A DNA stretch of 64,000 nt, taken from positions 1,278,113 to 1,342,112 of the forward strand of contig NW_008707225.1 of the NCBI RefSeq assembly GCF_000327385.1, written 5' to 3'. Position numbers and translations under genes: made by a program. The notes below the pieces were generated by a model. The model made no database searches, was not told the origin of the DNA, and saw only the letters and a program-made list of their open reading frames with translations. Source of the DNA: Lottia gigantea (lineage: Eukaryota > Mollusca > Gastropoda > Lottiidae). Shown piece after piece: positions 11,149 through 21,975 of this stretch (positions are counted from its first letter, which is position 1; the number at the start of each line of letters is the position of its first letter).

Positions 11149-14100
11149 TTAAATAGTATTAATATCTCCCATAATATTGACCTTTCTCTCTTTATATTTC
11201 TTAGATATCTCTCCCTCTAACTGAAATATATATATAAAAAAAATACACGACAAATACACATATGAATATACTTTAACATTGATTCTCAACATCAGTGATG
11301 TCATTTCTCCCTGGAAGAGTTCTTTCGAATCTATTCCTCCCTAAATTAACCATTAACCTCTCTCAGTTATCTTCAACAAATAACATTTCTTTGTGAGTAC
11401 ATCATTAACCATGCTGAACCATGAATAAATACTAAACAATATTCAGATTACGTTACCTTTGGTTCCCTAGTTGTTCAATTCAGGGCAGTTACACTGTAAT
11501 TTCAATTGAATAATGAATAGGAAAGTCAACACTTTTTATAAACAAATTATTTACCTGTTTTTGTAATTGTTTGGTCCTTTTTATTAAAGTGTCTAATTTA
11601 GGTTCCACCTCTTGCTGTTCTTCCAAAGCTTCATTCCTTCTAATTACTGCTTGTTTTTCTAAATAGGTCATTTTGTCAGCCAGTAATAAAATCTGTTTTA
11701 AATTATCATGAACACGATTTACATATCTGAAATAATAAAATGTACAATATAGACAGACAGTTTACATAATCTATAACTATAATATGGACAGTTTTTCAGA
11801 CAGTTTACATAATCTGTAACTATAATATGGACAGTTTTTCAGACAGTTTACATAATCTGTAACTATAATATGGACAGACAGTGTATCATGTATATTATCC
11901 TTTAACAAAAATTCAGTCAGTTTATATTACTAACATTCACATTATCTTAACTATAATATGGACAGGTTATATACATGTTACCTGAAGTATTAATTTAGAA
12001 AGTTATTTCTTACCTTGGTGAATTACGTATTAATAATAATTGTTGTATTCTCATATTAGTTAATTGTGTTAAAATATTATTAACATTAGACAATAAAGTT
12101 GAAACTTGTGAGGCGTCTAACTGTATGGATTCTGGTGATGATTGAAATTGATTATCAGATAATACAGAAGAATCACCCTGTAATTCTTCTAGTCTTTGAC
12201 ATAAAAATGCTTCCAACTGAAAGACAAGAAGAGGAATTTAAAGATATTATGCAGAAAAATGCCTATATCAAAACTTTTCAGCTCAGATGAAATCTTCATT
12301 TTAACGTACAAGTACATCAGCTTTGATTTTAAATAAAAATATTTTGCAGTATAATCACTAGTATGAAATATTCAACCTTCAGACATACACTTCTTTTGAA
12401 CTTTTTGAGACGATACTGAATAATATTACCAAGTTTCATCAAAATCTGTCAAGAATTGGGCCTTCTAAACGCGTTTTGAAGAACAAGGGCAACAATATTT
12501 TTCGATTTTTCTGATTTTCGTAAGGGTGATTACATACACTCACACCAAGTTTCGTCAAAATCCATCAAGAATTGTGCCTTGTAGAATATTTGCGTGCTAC
12601 AAATTGAACGCATTTTCAAGAACAAGGGCAATAACTCATACTAAATATTTTCAATTTTTTTGATTTTCGATAGGGTTTATCCATGGGTGATTACAAACAC
12701 TCATACCAAGTTTCATCAAAATCCATCAAGAATTGCGCCTTCTTTTTACGAGTGTTTTAAGAACAAGGGCAATAACTCATACTAAATATTTTTCCATTTT
12801 TCTGATTTTCAATACGGTTCATCCTTGGGTGATTACAAACAACCATACCAAGTTTTGTCGAAATCAATCAAGAATTGTACCTTGTAAAGTGTTTACGAGC
12901 AAATGTGGACAGACGGACATGTGGATGACAATATATGCCCCCCATTCCATGTGGACGTATAAAAATTCCCTTCTACATGGACCAATAGTGAAAATAGTGG
13001 AAAAAAACTACTTAAACTAAATACATTATTTCTCAATAAATCTTCTCATAGTTTAAAAATTTACCTCAAATAAATCATCTAAAAAGAGATTTCTAGTAGC
13101 AGGATTCTCTAATATACTTAAAGCATTTTCACCACTTGCTACTCCATCTGTAATACAATCACTTCATTGATATTATCAAGTTATATAAAATCTCACACAT
13201 ACATGTATAAGGATAAGAGCTAAAGTTTGATGAACAAAAACTTGAAAAGGCATTTATATTATAAACTGCAAAAAATGTAACTTATATCACCTTATAACTG
13301 AATTTCAATGTAAATTAGTGAAAGCAAAATTTCAATTGTTTTTACTAAACAGTGTATAGTAGTGTAGTTTAATTAAGATATATATGGTTGAGCAATATAA
13401 CAAGTCTCATTTTTCTAACATATTACTTGATACAATGTAAACGATAGCTAGAACATATATCTACCTGATGAAGAATCATTAGATGTTATATCTGTAGTAG
13501 TATCTATATCCCAATTAATATCACCTCCTTCATCTTGATTATTACTAGTTTCATCACCACCACTCTCAACAGTTATATCTATATCACCAAAATCTATCTG
13601 ATCACTAAAATCTATATCTACTGTAGATACTTCCACATCACCTCCCCAATCAATCTAACAACAGATATTGATAGGCATGTGTTAAACAAAGTAAATATTT
13701 GCCAGACAAGAGCAAACACTTTCCTAATAAATTATATCAAGGGCTGGGAAGATTTGTTACATCAAACCAAGACCTTGTGGATATAATATAACACACAAAT
13801 TTCATAACAATCTGACAAAAACTATGACTTCTATGTAGTTCACTAGTTAATTGTGGACAGACGGTGAGGTGCTGTTACCTTTTCTTTTATTGTGTGGTGT
13901 TATATAGCATATATTATTAGTAGCAAGAGGTCATCAACTAACACTAATTTTGTTTTCTAAATTGAAGAGTGCTGACCTTGAGATTCATTTTCAGAAGCAA
14001 ACGGCTCGACATAAATATAATATGAATAAACATGACAATATTTTGCACATTGTAATTCCAAAATGAAAAGCTTGATTTACATTGTAAACATTTTTAATTA

Positions 14101-16824
14101 CATATTAATAGTAAGCCTACTTACATCTTCTGTATTATCAGCTGTATCATTTTCATCTGAGGTATCAATCAGTATAGATGTTTCATCTATATGTACAGGT
14201 TTTTTACCCATCTTCCATTCATATGTAGTGGTATTACCTTTCTTTATTACATGTTTTAAAGCTTGGAGAGAGTCTTTACTTAAATCATCCCTAGTAAATA
14301 CAATAAAAATATTTACAATGCTTGTAAACTATGTAATGAGTCTAAAATGGATTATTTTGTGATTTTACAAGAATCACGAATGCAGAAAACATTAAATTAA
14401 ACATATCACAAGTATTTATTTTATTAGAAAATACTGTATGTACCTGCTCATAATATGACTAATAAAATCATCATAATATGATATAGTAGAATCTAACTTC
14501 TGACATTCTTTAGCTATGATATTTAATTCACTTGGTAAATCACGAACAAGAGCAGCTAACTCTGTTTTTATCTTCTTTCCCTAAAACAGAATCAGCAAGA
14601 CCATTCAACTTTGGATTTTCATTAAATTTTGTATCTTATCTCATTATTCAATTCCTACCAGCAGTAAAGGGGTATGACTAAACCAGGAAACACAGCCAAG
14701 AGGATTGACCCATGACCAGCTGGACATTCAGGAAAAAATCTGATTCCTCATAAATACAGAAAAGTGGAAGACCATTACCTCAATTCCCATCTTCTTACAG
14801 GAGGCTTCATAGTTCTTCTTCTGATTAACTGAATTGTTAAAGTAATCTCTTTCTTTACGCTTACTCTCCTGAATAGTAAAAAAATAATCAATCCAATCCA
14901 AAAAGCTCTGTGACAAATCAGCGCAAAATTTTTATTAAATGTGAAAAATTCAATAGACTTTTCTGGATTAGAGCTTGATGGAATTGTTTTTCTTGCTTTC
15001 AAGAATTTGAAAATCCCCTCATTTGGCAAAGCAATCTGCACTTTACACACAAATATACAGTATATAAAATAGAAAACATACAGCTTGACTCAATCTAAGA
15101 TCTATATGGTAATTACCTCTTGTATTTGATGACATTTACCTATCTGTTTCTTTAAAGCAGGAATTTCATAATTGACATTTCTAGACAGTATCTGTGCACA
15201 TTCAGCTAAAATGAAACAAAAAAGTCATATGAAGCCAGCAACAGCTGGAAAGAGCTGCCATCAATTCCTTATATTTACCATATCAAGTATAATTTCATAT
15301 TATTGATATTTTTGTTTTACTTCTATTCAGTTCATACATACCTAAATATATACCATCTTTCTCATACATCTTTATAATACTTGCCCAGTCCTATAACATA
15401 AATTAACGTCATTAATCAACAATATCAAGAACTGTGTTACCTGCTCTTGATTCATCATCGTTGATTGTGAATAAACATCTCTGATAACTATAATGATCTA
15501 ATTTACAAGATGAAAACACATTTTTGCTCTTTGGTCTATTCATATAGTAGATGCTTGACTTTTTTTTACAGAAATAAAAGGTGTTTGACACTGTTTATTA
15601 CAATAAAGAAATTGAAAACAACAAGTGCATTATCAGAATATTGATGTAAATATAATACAAACTTTGATAAAAAAAAGTAACTGATGATATCCAGATAAAA
15701 TATTAGTAACTGTATGAGAACATTCAACTTAAAAAGTCAACTGTTGAATGATATACCATAATATATTCCTTAATGATAATAACTTGATCTGACAAAGACC
15801 ATAAATACCATTTTCACAAATGAAAAAACCAAGACTCACCTGCATTTTCTTAGATGAATATTGACCCAAAAAATTGGTTTTACCAGAGTCAGTTGACTTC
15901 AACTTCTCAACAATTTTTAAACAATGAAAGTAATTCATATCTACATTAGGTAAATAAAACAAATTTTAAAAGTTGAAAAGATGAAAAATTATGAAAGAAA
16001 GGCCAATTATTTGTCAGTTATTTTAAATCCTCAATTTTGATAATTTTTTTGGGGTTTGAATCAATAGTGTTTTTAAGATGACATTCCAGCTATCTGCATT
16101 GGTAGTTATCTGGTTAATCTGGGAAAGAAGATGTTTAGTGAGAGGAGACACTCATTACTTCAAATTTATTTTTGTTAATGTAGAAATTATTACTAATCTA
16201 CTAACTCTGGTCAGTTATTAAATCTGATATTTCAGCATCATCATCTGGTATATCTTTTACTGTTTTATTAAGTTTCTCTTTAATCTTCATAGCTTCACCT
16301 TGCCATTTATTATTACAATGTCTTCTATTGATCAACCAATCTGTAATTTTAACAAAACAAAATTCCATTTCAAAGGTTGATTTTGGCCATATGTAAGTAG
16401 TCTACACAAAGTAGCAGTCGCATCATCCCATTAAATATACCTCAAAATCGAAATCTTACTGCTGAAAAACTTTAAATTTTACTTTTACCATTCATGAAAT
16501 AAATTTAAGTCATAGAAATTCAGAATGATTGTTAGTTTGTAGACGAATAGACTAGTTGACATGTAGACAAGTTGACTAAACATTAGTGGTAAGCAGGATA
16601 GGTGTAGACAATTAAACAGAAACATTTATGAAAAAGTAAATGAAATGAATGGAGTTTTACGCCAGAGTTTTCCATGTCAGCCCTTCCGACATGCATCACT
16701 GACAAGAGGAACCTGGGTTGAAAAATCCGAAGGTATTATCAAAAGCATTTATAAAACATGTATTACCTAAAAGTTTGTTATAATGAATATCAATTGGTAA
16801 ATCTTCTACTCTTTGATCAGCCAT
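11149..16824 (-). CDS. CDK5RAP3: CDK5 regulatory subunit-associated protein 3 (C53/LZAP)
   Basis: Substrate adaptor of the UFM1 E3 ligase complex (with UFL1 and DDRGK1) at the ER, linking ribosome UFMylation to ER-phagy. Thirteen coding exons read on the minus strand: 16824-16767, 16340-16206, 15940-15840, 15390-15342, 15205-15117, 14868-14779, 14580-14444, 14290-14125, 13654-13465, 13147-13065, 12216-12014, 11726-11555 and 11220-11149. They join with consistent phases into 514 residues (human about 506). Start MADQRVEDLPIDIHYNKLL; end KYKERKVNIMGDINTI. Diagnostic matches are DWLINRRHCNNKW, MNYFHCLKIVEKLKST, NVNYEIPALKKQIGKC, KGNTTTYEWKMGK, TRNLFLDDLFELEAFL and EALEEQQEVEPKLDTL. The acidic linker (residues ~276-338) has IDWG, IDFG and INWD motifs, like the shuffled ATG8/UFM1-interacting motifs of C53. 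Introns carry a SINE fragment, a family A element and a 43-bp repeat. Confidence 0.95.
11760..11885. repeat. 43-bp tandem repeat in a CDK5RAP3 intron
   Basis: About three units carrying ACAGTTTACATAATCTGTAA and TATAATATGG, nearly identical, with decayed flanking copies to about 11965. Lies in the intron between the last two long exons. Confidence 0.8.
12316..12968 (+). mobile_element. Helentron/pearl-like element, family A, copy 2 (5'-truncated)
   Basis: Starts inside the 5' module (GCTTTGATTTTAAATAAAAA) without GCTTGCCAGGCAAGG. It holds three to four decayed ~160-bp units and ends in the degenerate hairpin TATATGCCC ... GGACGTATA and TAAAAA. It sits in a CDK5RAP3 intron, antisense to the gene. 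Confidence 0.6.
16655..16745 (-). mobile_element. Fragment of the tRNA-derived SINE in CDK5RAP3 intron 1
   Basis: Read on the minus strand, this matches the body of the SINE at 21366-21707: the ATAATACCTTCGGATTTTTC block, then CTGTCAGTGATGCA-like and GAGCTGACATGGAAAA-like blocks. The tRNA-like head and the tail are missing. Confidence 0.65.
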
Positions 16825-18384
16825 GGTCTTACTTCTGACGTCTTCAAACGTCTCCAAAATTAAAGTGATATGGTGCTGAAGTAGAGTAGACGTTCGTTTC
16901 TACCTGGGGAAAAAAAGACCTGGTAATAAATTGTTCAGAATTGATAACGGTAAGTCAACAAGCAGGTCTTTTATTGGGTAGCTACAAATTATTTGTAATC
17001 TAAAAAAAATATTCTTAATTGATACAAAAGGTCAAAAAATCATTGACAACTTTATTGCCATATGTTTGTTTACCTTTTCCTGTTAACTTCCGCACGTGGC
17101 CGGAAGTTGTTAGTCGCTTATATCCAAATGGCGGGTCGCTTATAGCCTTGTACACTTGTGAGCATTTTTGTTTCATTTTCTCGAAACAGCAGCCTATCTA
17201 TTGCAGTAGTTCTACAGTTTTGATACGCTTTGTCGAGATAGGGTATAGGCTAGCCTACTATTGTGTTACGTTGACAGTAAAACCCGTAATGCCCTCATTT
17301 CCTGCAGCTAAACATCAAATTGCCCCTGCAGATATATCTTTTGCAACCCCCCCCCCCCCACTCCCCTCCAACAAAAAACAATTCTAGCCTTTAAACAGTG
17401 TCTATTTATTGTACAGTTTTGATAACCTGTATACTTTTGTTGAAACAGTGTTTATGACTACATGTTTGTTACGAGTGGTTTGTATAGGGCCTCTTAACCA
17501 ACTTTTTTTTACGAGCGGTTAGGAATATCTTTGTTACTGTACTGTATTGTATTGATTTGGTTTCTTATTCAGAAATTCTTTATCACGGTACAGTTTGTTA
17601 TCTCCCATTTGACCACATCGATAAATATGATGTGAACTAACTAACCAAGATTAAGATTAGATAAGTTTTAATTCATTTCAAATTTATAAACTTCACTATA
17701 GTATTGATATTGTCGCTGTGTAAGCTATGGCTTAATAATATATAATGGATTTATATGTGACATGAATTTAACAAATATCATCATCATCCATGGCCTCTTT
17801 TCAAACAGGTAATCTCTTCTTACATTTTTCAGCTCTAAATGTATCAGAATTTGCAAAGTCTCACGATTCTTGTAATCATATATATGCTGGATAAAAACAA
17901 CAACTGAAATAACACGAGGAGACCATCGAGCGCTTTTGATGGCATTTTCTTTAGACTTCTTATAACCTGTTCAATTTACTTTCTTTTGGACAGCATGAGT
18001 AAGTAAATTGACCGCTTGCGTAGGTGCTTCTGCAACATGCCAAAATATCACAACGATTATCGTTATCACCATATCGTTTATAGAACATTGCAATTTACAG
18101 ATTATATGGCGGATTCCTCAAGTGTTTCTAAAAACGAAGATTTATCTATCATAAATCAGTATAAATTATTAGCTTTCTGTCCACTTTCTTATCATTTATC
18201 TTCTGTTATCACTAAAATAGTTATATTATCACTGCATTGTCGGGTGGTATACCACACTACATAGTAATGTGACCATGACAATAAAATTGATTATATTGGA
18301 CAGAATAGACTAAAATACTAAGATTTCGTCTTGTTTGATTCCACGTTATTCCCCGATAATCTCTAAAAGCATCAACTGGTCTTA
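16825..18384. other. Head-to-head intergenic region with candidate promoter elements
   Basis: Separates the CDK5RAP3 start (minus) from the dispanin start (plus). It contains the palindromic ETS/E-box cluster at 17085-17108 and a C-run at 17347-17361. Open stretches at 17019-17387 and 18016-18264 have no family resemblance and are probably not genes. Confidence 0.5.
17085..17108. promoter_or_regulatory. Palindromic ETS sites flanking an E-box; YY1-like site nearby
   Basis: AACTTCCG and CGGAAGTT form perfect inverted arms around CACGTGGC. The arms are ETS-type CCGGAAGT/ACTTCCG sites and the spacer holds the E-box CACGTG. CAAATGGCGG at 17125-17134 resembles a YY1 site. This combination is typical of housekeeping promoters. 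It lies 261 bp upstream of the CDK5RAP3 start codon, so it probably drives that gene. Confidence 0.5.
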
Positions 18385-19710
18385 ATGTTGTCAGCACATT
18401 TCAGACTATTCAGCTGGCGAATATTTAGAGCGTTAAATTCTGATCAGAAGATCGCTCTAATTCACGAAAACATGTCATCTTTTCTAGAGACACTCGCCCA
18501 TGCTGAACCAATCAATTTAAATGCATCAAGAGATTTAGGTGAATCATCTGCGTCTATTTATAAACCAAGACGGAATAGGAGACCACATCCAATAAAAAAT
18601 ACCACACCACCACCATTAAGTTCCAATGTTGAAGTACCTCACTCTATTGGACATTATGGTTATGGTAAATATGATCCAGACGAGGAAATGGAATTGGTAA
18701 GGGAATATATTTAAACCCCTTGTTCAAAAATCGAATGCCGGGGGAATCAAACTTACTGTATAAAAAAAGCAGACAATTGCTTATTGAACGGAATATCCGT
18801 GTTGCTGTACAGCACTGTGATTCAATCACAATAAAACCACCCCTCCCCCCACCCCCCCCCCCCCCCTTCATAGTTATATAACTCCGAAATTAATAATTAA
18901 AAATGATTCAAAATAAGTATGGAAGACTTCTATTTACCATTTTTCGATTTCCAATATAATGATGTATGAGAAATGTAAAATGTAATAGTAATAGTAATTT
19001 TTCTATAGCAAACCATAGCGTATAAACAGTAAAGTGACTTATATCTTGCTCCAGGAAGAAGAGGAATTGGAAATGAAAGATGCTGTACCAGACTACATGA
19101 GTCTCGCCTTATTTTCCTCTATATTTTGTTTCTGGCCATTGGGAATCTTAGCAATCCTCAGAAATAATAAGGTATAAAAAAGTAACTTTTTTAACGTGCC
19201 AGATATTGAGACGGTTCAATCGGAAAAATCTATATTGATATCAATGTTTTGAGGGGCTCTCACACCATAACGATCATAAGTTGCGCATGGTTGCGAGTAA
19301 GTAGTGCGGTCTTTAGTTTCGAACGCAAGTTATGAGCTGCGTTCGGTACTCATGACTCATTTCATTATTTGTAACCATACGCAACTAATATTACAATTTT
19401 AGAAGCTAAATTAATCCAACTTTATGTCCAAAGGTCTGAATGATGTAGAAGTCTCAGTAAGCTATGTCGTTGCAGATCATTACAATTCTTGAACTATACA
19501 AATTGACGTTGTTTTTTTATGAAACAAATTGAATACTTTCAGGCTAGAAGACTAAAGTCGGCTGGTGATATATATAACGCCAAGAAATTAGCTAGATCTG
19601 CTAAATTATTTGTTATATGGGCTATTGTAGTTGGTATATTTGTATATGGTGTAGCTATTGGCGTCGGAGTTGGGGTTATTGTCGATGTCAGGCATAGATA
19701 TTTTGGGTGA
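18385..19710 (+). CDS. CD225/dispanin-family two-pass membrane protein
   Basis: Exons read: 18385-18696, 19055-19171 and 19543-19710 (TGA), all phase 0. From the first ATG the protein is 198 aa; the second ATG at 18472 (MSSFLETLAHAEP) gives 169 aa and looks more natural, because the preceding 29 residues resemble nothing. After a hydrophilic proline/serine-rich N-terminus and an acidic EEEELEMKD run comes a CD225 domain: a membrane-embedded helix (YMSLALFSSIFCFWPLGILA), a basic loop with KSAGDIYNAKKLARSAK, and a second hydrophobic helix (LFVIWAIVVGIFVYGVAIGVG). Dispanins include IFITM, PRRT and SYNDIG proteins and act at endosomal, plasma or synaptic membranes. The cysteine in the first helix is in the region palmitoylated in relatives. 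Subfamily and role cannot be set from sequence alone. Confidence 0.85.
18837..18867. repeat. Poly-C tract in intron 1 of the dispanin gene
   Basis: Almost uninterrupted C run of about 30 bp; the opposite strand is G-rich and could form a G-quadruplex. Confidence 0.7.
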
Positions 19711-21352
19711 ACTTATTCAAAGTGCATATTGTATTCATCCAATAATCAACTGACATTAGTGTTATATTGTGTAAAATAACTAACTTTTTGCCAATGTAGT
19801 GAATTTGTATGTGAATTAATAACCGACTGCTAACCGATATATTTTAGTTTCAGTCAGGTCGTAGCTACACTGGACACCCGACCAATTTCATTACTTCAAC
19901 TAAACACCATACACCATTGCCCATCCGGATATATTACTTGCCCCTAAAACAATCAAGCCTGGCTACGGGTCTGGTTTCAGTTTTAGCCTAACGAAGAACA
20001 CGAACAAAAATGATTCTCTGACGTTATTGTATGTCGTTTGCTTATTGATCATATTCATCTAGATGCTTCTAGTACTAGTCGTTCAAGAGATGTTCTAGGT
20101 ATAGCTGTTCGTCAAATGTTAAATCGGAATCGCTCCCTGTCTCTTGATCAAATGCGGATCTAGAAATTTCTTGCGGTTATTTCTGGACGAACTGAACATG
20201 TCATCTATAATCTGAGAACAAATTGTGTTTCATTGATTTTTATGTAGATTGCGAGTGTAGTAAACCACAGAAAGTTTGCATTTAAACAGATTTAGTCAGG
20301 ATACTTGTCTTTTGAAATTTTTAATGCGATAATACGATATCTGGAACTCCTCGTTAATGTGGACCAGTAGCCAGTAATAGAATAAATGGACGGAGACTCA
20401 ATAACTCATTAAGACACCTTTTATTAGGCAATGCGAAGCCGAACTCGATATGTTTTTGATCAAAAATAAAATCAAGTACTACGCTTTAAAAAATTGTTAA
20501 ACTTCGTTGACACTTAACATACGAAGTACATGTATAGTACTAACTACTGCTACAACTTCAAGATACATTTTTGTGAGATAGTGGAATAATTATATAATTT
20601 TAAAGTATTCAAAAGTTTTTGCGTTAAACTGTACTTGAGCTATGAGCTCACCTAAGCTTTAATATGTTGCAAAAAATAAATGCTGGACAACGATGTAACA
20701 AATTAAAAAAAACAAATTATAACCTTTGATGATATAAATATGTTACATGGGCGTATTGAACTTTTTCTTAAACTGAAAATCTTTGATTTAATTACTTTTT
20801 CGGACAAAGAAAGTTTTTTTAATCAATGATGTACTCATTCGATGACCATATTTCGTCGTAAGATCAATTGATTCAATTGATTATTGATAATAGTTAATCT
20901 GAATTAATGTTTTAAAAAATGTTAAAAGGATGATTCCACCATTTTTATCAAATGTTAAAGGAAAATACATAATATCGTATATTCAGATGACCTTTTAAAT
21001 GTGAATGCCCAGTGTTTGCACCTTTATCGATAATGCACAATGTTACAGTGAATTTCTTTTCTCAAAAAGTTTTAAAGTCGACATCATGACATTATTGGCA
21101 AATATGATAAATGGGTGTCGTTCGGCATTTCAGACAGGTTGAGTTAAAAGGAGTTAACTCAAAACAGATATTCCAGCAACAATTCTATAGTTCTATGTTT
21201 TTATTTAACGTATTAACCATCTTTCGAAATAAATGCATTTTTATTACGAATTATTAGCAATTTGAGATGTGAAATATTTTCATTTTAAGTGGGTCATTCC
21301 TTATTACAATATTTTAGCTTTGTGTTTTATTCTTTAAGAACATTTGGACAAC
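19711..21352. other. Intergenic region, AT-rich
   Basis: No coding exon with family resemblance was seen. The first part probably holds the dispanin 3' untranslated region. Confidence 0.5.
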
Positions 21353-21720
21353 GTTGCCCTTTCAGTGTAGACGCGGTGGCTCGCTAACCTGAAGGTCCAG
21401 GGTTCAATCCCGGCATAGGTCGAGATAATACCTTCGGATTTTTCAACGCAGTTTCCCCCTGTCAGTGATGCAGGTAAGAGGAGCTGACATGGAAAAAGCG
21501 TCAAGTCGTTCGGATGGGACAATAAACCGAGACCCCGTGTACTACAGGCTGTACGCGTTAAAGATCCCTCGACAGTTGGAAAGCGAAAAAGAGCAGACTA
21601 ATGCCGCTGTCCTGGCGAAATTTCCCTCATTGCACCCTGCATGGCGTTGCCCTTATTCATTAGCCCACATGGTGCAGAAGAGTAGGACGTTTCATTTCAT
21701 TTCATTTGTTGCCCTTTCAG
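21353..21720 (+). mobile_element. tRNA-derived SINE with perfect 13-bp target-site duplications
   Basis: The element is 21366-21707. Both flanks are GTTGCCCTTTCAG (21353-21365 and 21708-21720), a perfect duplication. Its head contains a Pol III A box (GGTGGCTCGCT, ~21375) and a B box (GGTTCAATCC, 21401). The body carries an AATAAACCGAGACCCCGTGT block and a GCGTTAAAGATCCCTC block that resemble conserved SINE cores of molluscs. The tail is a short TTTCA microsatellite. The open frame at 21465-21749 is a by-product. The exact SINE superfamily (V-SINE, Deu or other) is not resolved here. Confidence 0.85.
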
Positions 21721-21975
21721 GACCACTAACCACAGTTTCATATCATTAGCCAGTTACATCCGATGTGAATTTTAATTTATGACTAGAATTCGTGTATTGG
21801 TTTTCATTCACTAGTCTAGATCACAATCACATAACATAACACAACATAAATTACATACAAATTGAAAAAAATGGTATTATTCTTTTAAAATCACCATCTT
21901 GAGCTTCTATTGAACCAAAATCAGTAGTAAGTGCGCGAGAGTTTTTCACATTCTTGTAAGTTTATAGTGGTCATT

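Noticed and set aside
10810-13020. Frames containing FTSVSRTRAITHTKYFSIF and similar
   Set aside because: Translations of the family A tandem core, present in both nearby copies.
17019-17387. 122-aa open frame upstream of CDK5RAP3
   Set aside because: Covers the promoter-like palindrome and a poly-C run, with no family resemblance.
21366-21430. tRNA gene
   Set aside because: A and B boxes are present, but no cloverleaf with paired acceptor stem is evident, and target duplications enclose the whole 342-bp SINE.
21465-21749. 94-aa open frame on the plus strand
   Set aside because: Lies within the SINE body and runs across its target duplication.
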